From Azonexus sp. (GTDB lineage: Bacteria; Pseudomonadota; Gammaproteobacteria; Burkholderiales; Rhodocyclaceae): a DNA stretch of 14,742 nucleotides. The position numbers were made by a program, and so were the translations under genes. Numbering within the stretch: the first letter of the stretch is position 1; each line of letters starts with the position of its first letter. The DNA lies in assembly GCA_031285115.1 (NCBI GenBank), contig JAITWU010000046.1:1-14742 (forward strand), given 5' to 3'. Under the pieces are notes generated by a model. The model saw only the letters and a program-made list of their open reading frames with translations. It had not been told where the DNA came from and ran no database searches. Shown here piece after piece: positions 6,576-14,335 of this stretch.

Positions 6576-7877
6576 ATGGCCGCTGGCAATTTTGAAAAGT
6601 ACAAATCTGATGGCTCGCTCGGTGGCAACCTGATGGAGTGGTTCGATGCCCGCTTCCCGGCGACTTCGATGTGGAAAGCTCATCTTTCCGAATATTACGC
6701 ACCGAAAAATTTCAACTTCTGGTATTTCTTCGGTTCCCTGGCGCTCTTGGTGCTGGTCATCCAGATCGTTACCGGCATTTTTCTGACCATGCACTACAAG
6801 CCGGATGCCGCGATCAATTCGGCTGGCGTGCCGGCGGCCTTCGCTTCCGTCGAATACATCATGCGCGACGTGCCGGGCGGCTGGATTATCCGCTATATGC
6901 ACTCGACCGGCGCTTCGGCCTTCTTTATCGTCGTTTACCTGCATATGTTTCGCGGGCTGCTCTATGGCTCCTATCGCAAACCGCGCGAGTTGACCTGGCT
7001 GTTCGGCATCGGCATCTTCCTGGTGCTCATGGGCGAAGCTTTTTTTGGCTATCTGCTGCCGTGGGGGCAGTTGTCCTACTGGGGCGCTCAGGTCATCGTC
7101 AATATGTTCGGGGCGATTCCATTTGTCGGTAACGACCTGTCGATCCTGATTCGCGGCGATTATGTCGTCAGCGATGCCACCCTCAACCGCTTTTTTTCCT
7201 TCCACGTCATAGCGTTGCCGCTGGTGCTGGTCGGTCTGGTCGCGGCGCACGTCCTGGCCTTGCACGAAACCGGCTCGAACAATCCGGATGGCATCGAGAT
7301 CAAGGCCAACAAGGACGAAAACGGCATTCCGCGCGACGGTATTCCTTTCCATCCGTACTACACCGTCAAAGACATTGTCGGCGTGGTCGTTTTTCTGATG
7401 GTCTTTTCGGCGGTGTTGTTCTTTGCGCCGGAGGGCGGTGGTTATTTTCTGGAAACGCCGAACTTCTACCCGGCTGATACGCTGAAAACGCCGCCACACA
7501 TCGCGCCGGTCTGGTACTTCACGCCGTACTACTCGATTCTGCGCGCCATGGTCTGGAACTTCTTCGGCCTTGAAGCCAAGTTCTGGGGGGTGATTGCCAT
7601 GGGCGCTTCGGTGGTTATTTTTGCTTTCCTGCCGTGGCTCGATCGCAGTCCGGTCAAGTCGATCCGCTACCGTGGCCCGATCACCAAAGTGATGATTACC
7701 CTGTTCGTGATCTGTTTTTTCATTCTCGGCTACCTCGGTACGCTACCGCCTTCGCCTGCTGGCGAGTTGATTTCGCAAGTCTGTTCGGTGTTCTACTTTG
7801 CGTTTTTCCTCGGTATGCCGTGGTGGTCCCGGATGGATAAATTCAAGCCGGTTCCCGACCGCCTGACGATGAAGTGA
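6576..7877 (+). CDS. petB: cytochrome b subunit of the bc1 complex
   Basis: Cytochrome b is the membrane core of the bc1 complex, carrying hemes bL and bH and the Qo and Qi quinone sites. The 433-residue protein is full length, with about eight membrane helices. The heme ligands are H109 and H123 in helix B and H210 and H225 in helix D. The second pair has 14 residues between the histidines, one more than in alphaproteobacterial and mitochondrial cytochrome b. The Qo motif is PVWY (311-314) rather than PEWY, as known for beta- and gammaproteobacteria. A loop rich in Asn, Glu and Lys (about 233-262) separates the two halves. AAGGGAG precedes the ATG within the petA end. Confidence 0.97.
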   Translation: MAAGNFEKYKSDGSLGGNLMEWFDARFPATSMWKAHLSEYYAPKNFNFWYFFGSLALLVLVIQIVTGIFLTMHYKPDAAINSAGVPAAFASVEYIMRDVPGGWIIRYMHSTGASAFFIVVYLHMFRGLLYGSYRKPRELTWLFGIGIFLVLMGEAFFGYLLPWGQLSYWGAQVIVNMFGAIPFVGNDLSILIRGDYVVSDATLNRFFSFHVIALPLVLVGLVAAHVLALHETGSNNPDGIEIKANKDENGIPRDGIPFHPYYTVKDIVGVVVFLMVFSAVLFFAPEGGGYFLETPNFYPADTLKTPPHIAPVWYFTPYYSILRAMVWNFFGLEAKFWGVIAMGASVVIFAFLPWLDRSPVKSIRYRGPITKVMITLFVICFFILGYLGTLPPSPAGELISQVCSVFYFAFFLGMPWWSRMDKFKPVPDRLTMK

Positions 7878-7888
7878 GGGTGTGTAAA

Positions 7889-8608
7889 ATGAAAAAACTC
7901 CTGATTGCATTACTTTTTGCGCCTCTGCTCGCCTTCGCTGCTGGCGCTACGGTCCATCTCGACAAATGGCCGGGGTCAATCAAAGATCAAGCGGCCTTGC
8001 AGCACGGCGCCAAGCTGTTCGTCAATTACTGCCTGAACTGTCACAGCGCCTCATTCATGCGCTACAGCAAATTGATGGATCTTGGCCTGACTGAGCAGCA
8101 GGTCAAGGACGATTACATGTACACCGCCGATAAAATCGGCAGCCTGATGCAGGTCGCTTCCCGCCACGATGAGCAAAAAGTATGGTTCGGCGTCATGCCG
8201 CCCGACCTTACCGTTGTTGCCCGTGCCCGTGGCGAAGCCGGCAGCCCCTATATCGGCGCTGACTGGTTGTACACCTATCTGCGCTCCTTCTACCGTGACG
8301 ATAACCGTCCGACCGGCTGGAATAACGTGGTTTTCGAGAATGTCGGCATGCCCTTCCCCCTGTGGCAGTTGCAGGGTCAGCAAACGCTCAATCACGAAAC
8401 GCACAAGCTGGAACTACCTGCCGCAGGACAAATGTCGACAGAAGAGTACGACAAGGCAGTTTCCGATCTGGTCGGCTTCATGGTCTGGATGAGCGAACCG
8501 CAGCAGGAATTCCGCCATAGGCTGGGCTGGTATGTCCTGGCCTTCCTGCTCGTCCTGCTGGTGCCAGCCTACCTGCTGAAAAAGAACTACTGGAAAGACG
8601 TTCACTGA
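7889..8608 (+). CDS. petC: cytochrome c1 subunit of the bc1 complex
   Basis: Cytochrome c1 accepts the electron from the Rieske protein and hands it to a soluble or membrane cytochrome c. The 239-residue precursor has a cleavable Sec signal peptide (MKKLLIALLFAPLLAFAAGA, about 1-20). One heme c site CLNCH follows (C48, C51, H52), with a probable axial methionine M154 in the NVGMPFPLWQ segment. A C-terminal membrane anchor lies at about 212-234, followed by a basic KKNYWKDVH tail facing the cytoplasm. The ATG at 7889 gives a proper signal peptide; an in-frame GTG five codons earlier overlaps petB and is less likely. It is the last gene of petABC and is followed by a strong hairpin. Confidence 0.96.
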   Translation: MKKLLIALLFAPLLAFAAGATVHLDKWPGSIKDQAALQHGAKLFVNYCLNCHSASFMRYSKLMDLGLTEQQVKDDYMYTADKIGSLMQVASRHDEQKVWFGVMPPDLTVVARARGEAGSPYIGADWLYTYLRSFYRDDNRPTGWNNVVFENVGMPFPLWQLQGQQTLNHETHKLELPAAGQMSTEEYDKAVSDLVGFMVWMSEPQQEFRHRLGWYVLAFLLVLLVPAYLLKKNYWKDVH

Positions 8609-8627
8609 TCCTGCCGGAATCAGTCGA

Positions 8628-8665
8628 CGGCATCGTGGGTTGCTCTCCGAGCGGCCCCGATGCCG
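8628..8665 (+). terminator. long stable hairpin between petC and sspA (terminator or processing stem)
   Basis: CGGCATCG (8628-8635) pairs with CGATGCCG (8658-8665). After a one-base bulge, GGG, two G-T wobbles and GCTC continue the stem against GAGC and CCC to a TCC loop. The stem is almost uninterrupted for about 17 pairs. The bases after it include only a short ATTTT, so it is either a leaky terminator or a stem that stabilises or processes the petABC mRNA. Confidence 0.5.
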
Positions 8666-8690
8666 AATCCCATTTTGAAGGTTAAGAAAA

Positions 8691-9287
8691 ATGATGAATC
8701 TCTATTCGGGCACCACCTGCCCCTTCAGTCATCGCTGCCGCATCGTCCTGTTCGAGAAGGGCATGGATTTTCAGGTGATCGACGTCGACATGTTCAACAA
8801 GCCGGACGAAATGGCCGCCATCAATCCGCACAACCGTGTGCCGGTGCTGGTCGAGCGCGATCTCGTGCTGTTTGAGCCAAACATCATCAATGAATACATC
8901 GACGAACGTTTCCCGCATCCGCAACTGATGCCGCCCGACCCGATCATGCGCGCCCGCGCCCGCCAGTTGCTGGTCGGCATGGAGCGCGAAATCTTCTCGT
9001 TCATGGAAGTGATCGAAAAGAACGGCAAAACCGCCGACAAGGCGCGGCAGGAAATCCGCGCCCGCCTGACTGAAATCGTCCCCATTTTCAACAAGCAGAA
9101 ATTCATGCTCGGCGACGAATTTTCCATGCTCGATGTCGCCATCGCTCCGCTCCTGTGGCGTCTCGATCATTACGGCATCGACCTCGGCAAGGCGGCTGCA
9201 CCCCTCATGAAATACGCCGAGCGCATTTTCAGCCGCCAAGGCTTTATCGACGCCCTGACGCCATCGGAAAAGGCGATGCGGAAATAA
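8691..9287 (+). CDS. sspA: stringent starvation protein A (glutathione S-transferase fold)
   Basis: SspA binds RNA polymerase and alters transcription under starvation and acid stress; it has a GST fold without GST activity in E. coli. The 198-residue product has an N-terminal thioredoxin-like domain (about 1-78), with the segment LYSGTTCPFSHRCRIVLFEKG, NPHNRVPVLVERDLVL and IINEYIDERFPHP. A C-terminal helical domain carries FMLGDEFSMLDVAIAPLLWRL. The CPFS motif keeps a cysteine at the position corresponding to a GST/glutaredoxin active site. Two consecutive ATGs (8691, 8694) are possible starts; AAGG at 8678 suits either. The gene is followed four bases later by sspB, the standard partner, and lies after petABC as in many betaproteobacteria. 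Confidence 0.93.
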   Translation: MMNLYSGTTCPFSHRCRIVLFEKGMDFQVIDVDMFNKPDEMAAINPHNRVPVLVERDLVLFEPNIINEYIDERFPHPQLMPPDPIMRARARQLLVGMEREIFSFMEVIEKNGKTADKARQEIRARLTEIVPIFNKQKFMLGDEFSMLDVAIAPLLWRLDHYGIDLGKAAAPLMKYAERIFSRQGFIDALTPSEKAMRK

Positions 9288-9291
9288 GCGC

Positions 9292-9726
9292 ATGGAATTG
9301 CCGTCCACCAAGCCCTACCTCCTGCGCGCCCTCTGGGAATGGTGCTGCGACAACGGTTTCACGCCCCATATCGTCGTCCAGCTTGATGGCCGCACGCGGG
9401 TGCCGCGTGAATTTGTCAAGAATGGTCAAATCGTCCTCAACATCGGGCCGGATGCGACCAACAAGCTGCAAATGGGTAATGAACTGATCGAGTTCCAGGC
9501 CCGCTTCGGCGGCGTCGCCCGGCAGATTTCCGTGCCGGTCGACCGGGTAGCCATGATCTATGCCCGCGAAAATCAGGCCGGGATGGCGTTTGAGATTGAA
9601 ACGGGCGGCGACGCCGCTTTTGGCAATGCGCCAGCCGTTGAGAATGGTGAATCGGCGTCTGCGCAACTACCGCCGGAACCGGCGCCACCGGCGGGCGGGC
9701 GGCCAAAATTGCAACGCATCAAATAG
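9292..9726 (+). CDS. sspB: ClpXP specificity-enhancing factor SspB
   Basis: SspB binds ssrA-tagged peptides from stalled ribosomes and hands them to the ClpXP protease. The 144-residue protein has a folded substrate-binding domain (about 1-108): LPSTKPYLLRALWEWCCDN, HIVVQ, FVKNGQIVLNIGPDAT and FQARFGGVARQISVPVDRVAMIYARE. A low-complexity linker rich in Ala, Pro and Glu (about 113-135) follows, and then the short C-terminal ClpX-docking peptide GGRPKLQRIK, which matches the known XB motif. It lies four bases after sspA, whose end overlaps its ribosome site region, so the two are co-translated. Confidence 0.94.
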   Translation: MELPSTKPYLLRALWEWCCDNGFTPHIVVQLDGRTRVPREFVKNGQIVLNIGPDATNKLQMGNELIEFQARFGGVARQISVPVDRVAMIYARENQAGMAFEIETGGDAAFGNAPAVENGESASAQLPPEPAPPAGGRPKLQRIK

Positions 9727-9755
9727 CGGTTGCCAGACGCTGAGAGGTAAAAACC

Positions 9756-10730
9756 ATGAACTTTCAGCCGTATATCAAGGAAATTGGCCGTGGCGCCGAA
9801 GGTTCGCGCAATCTCAGCCGGGACGAGGCGCAGACGCTTTATGGCGCGCTACTCGACGGCGAGGTTCCCGACCTCGAACTCGGCGCCTTGCTCATTGCCC
9901 TGCGCGTCAAGGGCGAATCGCCGGATGAAATGCAAGGCTTTCTCGCCGCCATCGACGCGCGTTTGCCCCCCTTGCCGCTGCCGCCCGGCGACTGCCGCCC
10001 GGTGGTGCTGCCGAGCTACAACGGCGGGCGCAAGGAAGCCAACCTGACGCCCTTGCTGGCCCTGCTGCTGCAACATTTTGGCGTGCCGGTGCTGGTGCAC
10101 GGCCTAGTCGAAGATTTTGGCCGGGTGACGACGGCGCGGGTTTTCGCCGAACTCGGCGTCAAACCGCAGACGACCCTCGCCGAAACAGCAGTGGCTCTAG
10201 CCGAAAAGCGGCTGGCCTTTGCGCCGCTGCCGCTGCTCTCGCCGGGTTTGTCGCAACTTCTGGCGTTGCGCCAGCGCCTGGGCGTTCGCAACAGCGCCCA
10301 CAGTCTCGTCAAGCTGCTTGATCCCTGGGCGGGCGGCGCGGTGCTGGTGGCGGCGGCGACCCATCCCGCCTTCATCGACCTGATGCGGGAGTTGATGCTG
10401 GCGCGCGGTCAGCGTGGGCTGCTCTTGCGCGCCACCGAAGGCGAGCCTTTCGCCAATCCCAAGCGCCAGCCGCGTCTGGAATACATCCGTGACGGCAAGA
10501 GCAAAGTGCTGTTCGCCGCCGAGCGCGACAGTTTGCGCGAATTGCCCGATCTGCCCGCCAGCAACGACGCGCCGACCACAGCCCGCTGGATCGAGCGTGT
10601 GGTCGATAGAAAAATCCCGCTGCCGAGGCCGATTGCCGACCAGTTGCTCACCCTGCTGGTCGTCAGCGGCCGCGTCGAGGATTGGCGCGCCGCTCAGGCC
10701 ATCCTCGCGCTCGACACGATCCGGCTGTAA
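9756..10730 (+). CDS. ybiB: YbiB/TrpD2-family nucleic-acid-binding protein
   Basis: YbiB proteins have the fold of anthranilate phosphoribosyltransferase (TrpD) but bind nucleic acids rather than catalyse that reaction; E. coli ybiB is a LexA-controlled SOS gene. The 324-residue length fits. An N-terminal helical domain (about 1-70) contains GRGAEGSRNLSRDEAQTLYG and LGALLIALRVKGES. The main alpha/beta domain follows, with PSYNGGRKEANL (86-97) in the place of the catalytic glycine-rich loop of TrpD. The canonical TrpD GTGGD loop is absent, which supports YbiB over a biosynthetic enzyme. AGAGG precedes the ATG. It starts 29 bases after sspB. No clear LexA box is visible just upstream. Confidence 0.85.
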   Translation: MNFQPYIKEIGRGAEGSRNLSRDEAQTLYGALLDGEVPDLELGALLIALRVKGESPDEMQGFLAAIDARLPPLPLPPGDCRPVVLPSYNGGRKEANLTPLLALLLQHFGVPVLVHGLVEDFGRVTTARVFAELGVKPQTTLAETAVALAEKRLAFAPLPLLSPGLSQLLALRQRLGVRNSAHSLVKLLDPWAGGAVLVAAATHPAFIDLMRELMLARGQRGLLLRATEGEPFANPKRQPRLEYIRDGKSKVLFAAERDSLRELPDLPASNDAPTTARWIERVVDRKIPLPRPIADQLLTLLVVSGRVEDWRAAQAILALDTIRL

Positions 10731-10750
10731 CCCAACGCCGCGCCGGAATC

Positions 10751-12013
10751 ATGCCGCCCGCCCCGTCAACGCCGGAACTCGCCGCCGCCGTCATTTTCGC
10801 GCTGGCTGTCGCCCACACCTTCGCCACCCGCCTGTTTGCCCGCCTCGCCCATCTTCAGCCGCGCCATGCCGGTTTGTGGCGTCTGCTGGCCGAGGTCGAA
10901 GTGGTGTTCGGTTTCTGGGCTTTTGTCCTCATCGCCGTGATGTTTCTGCTGGCTGGAGAAGAAGCGGCGGTGGGGTATCTGGAGCGCCAGCGTTTTACGG
11001 AGCCGATGTTTGTTTTCGTGATTATGGTCATCGCCGCCAGCCGTCCCATTGTGCAGATGGTCATCGCCAGCGTCCGTCTGCTGGCGGCGGCGATACCGCT
11101 GCCGTCGGCGCTCACGGTGTTTTTTCTCTGTCTCTCGCTGGTTCCGCTGCTTGGCTCCTTGATTACCGAACCGGCGGCGATGACGCTGGCGGCGCTGCTC
11201 CTGCGTGACCGTTACTTCCGGCAAAAACTATCCCGACGCCTCCAATACGCGGCCATCGGCATGTTATTCGTCAATGTCTCCATCGGTGGTGCCCTGACCA
11301 GCTTCGCCGCGCCGCCGGTGCTCATGGTGGCAGGCAAATGGCAGTGGGATTCGCTGTACATGCTGTCGCAATTCGGCTGGAAGGCGGCTTTTGCCGTCAT
11401 CATCAATGCAGCGGCGCTGACCTGGTTTTTTCGCCGCGAACTACGCGCCAAGGGAGCGCCGGGCGCAACTGGAGAGAACTGCGTCCCGCCTGGCGTGACG
11501 GCGGTTCACCTCGTTTTTCTCGTCGGCGTTATCGTTTTTGCCCATCATCCCGTCGTTTTCATGGGCCTGTTTCTGTTCTTTCTCGGCTATGCCGAAGCCT
11601 ACAAACATCACCAGGACCGCCTGATACTGCGCGAGGGGCTGCTGGTTGCTTTTTTCCTCACCGGTCTCGTCGTCGTTGGCGGAATGCAGCAATGGTGGTT
11701 GCAGGAGACGCTCGCTGGCGTCGAGCCGGACGCCCTGTATTTCTTGGCGATGGCGCTGACGGCCATCACCGACAATGCGGCGCTCGTCTACCTTGCTTCG
11801 CTGGTTGACGGCGTCTCGCCGCAATTCAAATACGCCCTCGTCGCCGGCGCCATTACCGGCGGCGGCCTGACCCTCATCGCCAACGCCCCCAACCCGGCGG
11901 GTGCGGCCATTTTGAAATCAACGTTTGACGATGGAGCCATCAGCCCGCTCGGCCTCTTTCTTGCCGCCTTGCCGCCAACCGGCGTTGCTGCTCTCGCTTT
12001 TTGGGCGCTCTGA
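10751..12013 (+). CDS. predicted Na+/H+ antiporter (PF07399-type membrane protein)
   Basis: A 420-residue polytopic membrane protein with about ten to twelve hydrophobic segments. The sequence resembles the putative Na+/H+ antiporter family Na_H_antiport_3, within the ion-transporter superfamily. Two halves repeat key motifs: ITEPAAM (138-144) mirrors ITDNAAL (339-345), and NVSIGGALTSFAAPPVLMVA (175-194) mirrors ITGGGLTLIANAPNPAGAAI (368-387). Such pairs usually form the ion-binding centre of inverted-repeat transporters. I start at ATG 10751, which removes a non-hydrophobic, Arg-rich extension reaching into ybiB. The ion is inferred from family only. It follows ybiB by 20 bases and is convergent with the next gene, with 23 bases between the stop codons. 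Confidence 0.8.
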   Translation: MPPAPSTPELAAAVIFALAVAHTFATRLFARLAHLQPRHAGLWRLLAEVEVVFGFWAFVLIAVMFLLAGEEAAVGYLERQRFTEPMFVFVIMVIAASRPIVQMVIASVRLLAAAIPLPSALTVFFLCLSLVPLLGSLITEPAAMTLAALLLRDRYFRQKLSRRLQYAAIGMLFVNVSIGGALTSFAAPPVLMVAGKWQWDSLYMLSQFGWKAAFAVIINAAALTWFFRRELRAKGAPGATGENCVPPGVTAVHLVFLVGVIVFAHHPVVFMGLFLFFLGYAEAYKHHQDRLILREGLLVAFFLTGLVVVGGMQQWWLQETLAGVEPDALYFLAMALTAITDNAALVYLASLVDGVSPQFKYALVAGAITGGGLTLIANAPNPAGAAILKSTFDDGAISPLGLFLAALPPTGVAALAFWAL

Positions 12014-12036
12014 AACAGCCTTTGATGAATTTTGCT

Positions 12037-13233
12037 TTACGGCTTGGGGAACTGGCAGTCGCCGCCGCCGTTGGCGCACGGCACTAATTCGCCTTCCGGG
12101 CGCGCTTCGCGGCAGGCCGCGCAGATTGAGCGTAGCCAGTTCCGGCACGGCATTTCGGCATCCGGCGGCGACGATGAGAGCAAGGAAGCGAGGCGGGCGA
12201 TGAATTCCTTTTGCTGCAAATTCTCGCCCCCATCGTTGACCTGAACGACGCGATTACCGCCAGCGGCAACCGCCGCATCAAGCCGCCCCGAGGCCAGGGT
12301 AAACAGCGCCTCGGGACTCAGATCGCCGCCATCCTGCGGCATTGCCGCAACGCCAGCACTGACCGTCACCTTGATCTGCTGACCGGCAACCGAAATGGTC
12401 GCCGAGGCGAGCGCCTTGCAAACGCGGCGGGCAAAAGTGGCGCACTGTTCGCGGTCGACACGGCCCAAAGCGACACCGATCCGCCCATCGGCCAAAAGCA
12501 GCAGATTTTCTTTGGCGCGAATCTTGTTGTGCAGCAAGCCAGAAAATTTGACGACCAGTTTGTCGGCAATGCGCCGACCAAAACGCTCGCACAGCATATC
12601 GTAGTCATCAATGCCGAAAATCAGCACACAGGCCGTCGAAATGCTCATCTGTTTGAGCGGCTCGTCAAGAAAATCCGGCGGCAGGAGTTCCGGGGCGGGC
12701 GGCTCGGTTTCATCAGCGCCCGCCGACTGCGCGATGTCAGTGCCAAGGCCGGCCATCCGTTTCATCCGCACGCCCAGATCGTCAAAACCGATCGTACTGT
12801 TGTGACCGGTTTCCGCGCTGCCGCTCTTCTCTACGCCCACCTCCCCCAGCAATTCACCCAGTGTTGCGGCTGGGGCCGTCTTCGGAATAAAGGCGGTGAC
12901 GCCCAATTGCAGCGCATGTCGACGCTCTTCCTCGGACAAATTGTCGGAAGCCAATTGATAGAAAGGCAGGTTCCTGATACGGCTCAGACGGTTGCTGCGG
13001 ATTTTTTCAAGCAGCCCGGCGCCATCGTTATTGGTCAAACTCAGGCCCGAGATGATGGTGGTGATTTTGCTGTCGAGCACCAGACTATGCCATGCTGTTT
13101 CACCATTGCCGGCTTCGCAGACGCTGTAATTACCGCGCACGCAGTGCGCCAGCGAAGTGCGAACGACGCGCGAAGCATCAATGATGAGAACCTTCTGCGC
13201 CTTTTGTGCCTTGAACACTTCGTCACGATGCAT
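12037..13233 (-). CDS. response-regulator-like protein with degenerate receiver and GGDEF domains and Cys-rich tail
   Basis: The 398-residue protein starts with a receiver-type domain (about 14-130). It keeps D19 in VLIIDAS and K118 in AFIPKTA, but the phospho-acceptor Asp position in IISGLSLTNNDG is Gly63. A linker rich in Glu and Pro (about 165-192) leads to a GGDEF-type domain (about 198-330). This ends with the family-typical VTVSAGVAAMPQ and GRLDAAVAAGGNRVV, yet the signature loop reads LLADGRIGVAL instead of GGDEF, so cyclase activity is unlikely. A C-terminal tail holds C363, C371, C374, C386 and C393, perhaps a metal-binding knuckle. AGGAAA precedes the ATG. It is probably a signalling adaptor or sensor rather than an enzyme; a role in c-di-GMP pathways is inference. 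Confidence 0.8.
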   Translation of the reverse strand: MHRDEVFKAQKAQKVLIIDASRVVRTSLAHCVRGNYSVCEAGNGETAWHSLVLDSKITTIISGLSLTNNDGAGLLEKIRSNRLSRIRNLPFYQLASDNLSEEERRHALQLGVTAFIPKTAPAATLGELLGEVGVEKSGSAETGHNSTIGFDDLGVRMKRMAGLGTDIAQSAGADETEPPAPELLPPDFLDEPLKQMSISTACVLIFGIDDYDMLCERFGRRIADKLVVKFSGLLHNKIRAKENLLLLADGRIGVALGRVDREQCATFARRVCKALASATISVAGQQIKVTVSAGVAAMPQDGGDLSPEALFTLASGRLDAAVAAGGNRVVQVNDGGENLQQKEFIARLASLLSSSPPDAEMPCRNWLRSICAACREARPEGELVPCANGGGDCQFPKP

Positions 13234-13278
13234 GATGAGTTTTCCTGATTGCCGCCCGAAATTTATGACCGACTCTCT

Positions 13279-13308
13279 AGTTTAAGCGATGCGCATAGCG
13301 TAATTCAA
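13279..13308 (-). promoter_or_regulatory. candidate promoter of the receiver/GGDEF-like gene
   Basis: On the minus strand TTGAAT (13308-13303) and TAAACT (13284-13279) are 18 bases apart, four of six matches each. The start would lie about 40 bases upstream of the ATG. The -10 context TAAACTAG recurs upstream of the ferredoxin-NADP reductase gene. Confidence 0.45.
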
Positions 13309-13360
13309 TAAACATTTTCTATTTTCCCAATAGTCATTTTTTGGCGGCCTGCCGCGTCTT

Positions 13361-14140
13361 TTATTTTTCGACGAAGGCCCGTTCGATCACATAGTCGCCG
13401 AGCACGCCGGTATGGTGATTGCCGATCTGAAAACCGTGCTTGTCGAGCATGGCCGAGGTATCTCGCAGCATCGCCGGGCTGCCGCAGATCATCGCCCGGT
13501 CGGTAGCCGGATCGAGCGGGGCGATGCCGAGGTCGGCGAAGAGCTTGCCGGACTCGACCAGATCCGTGAGCCGCCCTTCGTTGCGAAAGCGCTCGCGAGT
13601 GACGGTCGGGTAGTAGATGAGTTTTTCCCGGACGGATTCGCCAAAAAACTCGTTGGTCGTCAGCTCGTGTTCGATATAGTCGTGATAAGCCAGCTCATTG
13701 ACCTGACGGACGCCGTGCACGAGGATGACTTTGTCAAATTTCTCATACGCCTCCGGGTCGTGGATGAGGCTCATAAAAGGCGCAAGCCCCGTGCCGGTGG
13801 CGAACATGAAGAGCCGTTTGCCGGGCTTCAAATCGTGCAGTACCAGGGTGCCGGTCGGCTTTTTGCTGATGATGATCGGATCGCCCGGCTGCAAATGTTG
13901 CAGGCGCGAGGTCAGCGGCCCGTCCTGCACCTTGATGCTGAAAAATTCGAGATATTCCTCGTAATTGGCGCTGGCGATGCTGTAAGCGCGGGTCAGCGGG
14001 CGGCCATTGACTTCCAGCCCGATCATGACGAACTGACCGTTGATGAAGCGCAGAGCGGGATCGCGCGTGGTGCGGAAGGAAAATAGCGTGTCGTTCCAGT
14101 GATGGACGGAAAGGACGCGCTCGGTGGACAAGGAACTCAT
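13361..14140 (-). CDS. fpr: ferredoxin/flavodoxin-NADP+ reductase, bacterial subclass
   Basis: This FAD enzyme moves electrons between NADPH and ferredoxin or flavodoxin and is often tied to oxidative-stress defence and Fe-S biogenesis. The 259-residue length matches bacterial FPR. The FAD-binding motif RAYSIAS (51-57) is followed by KVQDGPLTSRL (70-80), which contacts the flavin phosphates. The NADP-binding domain starts with FMFATGTGLAPFMSL (111-125) and includes VHGVRQVNELAYHDYI (141-156) and CGSPAML (219-225). The C-terminus ERAFVEK is the short tail of the bacterial subclass, covering the flavin. No good ribosome site precedes the ATG, but upstream stops exclude a longer form. Confidence 0.93.
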   Translation of the reverse strand: MSSLSTERVLSVHHWNDTLFSFRTTRDPALRFINGQFVMIGLEVNGRPLTRAYSIASANYEEYLEFFSIKVQDGPLTSRLQHLQPGDPIIISKKPTGTLVLHDLKPGKRLFMFATGTGLAPFMSLIHDPEAYEKFDKVILVHGVRQVNELAYHDYIEHELTTNEFFGESVREKLIYYPTVTRERFRNEGRLTDLVESGKLFADLGIAPLDPATDRAMICGSPAMLRDTSAMLDKHGFQIGNHHTGVLGDYVIERAFVEK

Positions 14141-14176
14141 GGGGTCAATCGCTCACGATGGTCGGTGAAATTCGCT

Positions 14177-14205
14177 AGTTTACTTCGAGCGGCCTTGATA
14201 TTGAA
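14177..14205 (-). promoter_or_regulatory. candidate promoter of fpr
   Basis: On the minus strand TTCAAT (14205-14200) and TAAACT (14182-14177) are 17 bases apart. The start would fall about 30 bases before the fpr ATG. The -10 and following AG are identical to those of the neighbouring minus-strand regulator gene. Confidence 0.45.
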
Positions 14206-14335
14206 GCCATCCATGCACTGTTCTTCATTCCGCGCCGGTTGCAGTGTGCGTTTTGCCACCCGGTGTACATCAACAGGGCTGGCGGCAATTTGCGTTATTT
14301 TGTAATATTTAACAATTTTACTTAAACAGAATCCC

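Noticed and set aside
6288..7499. A 403-codon minus-strand frame opposite petA-petB
   Set aside because: It is the antisense shadow of the strongly supported cytochrome b gene; long antisense frames are common in GC-rich codon use.
12211..13248. A 345-codon plus-strand frame opposite the receiver/GGDEF-like gene
   Set aside because: The minus-strand product has recognisable domain folds and a good ribosome site; the plus-strand frame shows neither.
13331..13370. GC-rich inverted repeat with T-tract after fpr as a terminator
   Set aside because: The T-tract is on the plus strand, opposite to both flanking genes, and the usable loop is only about two bases.
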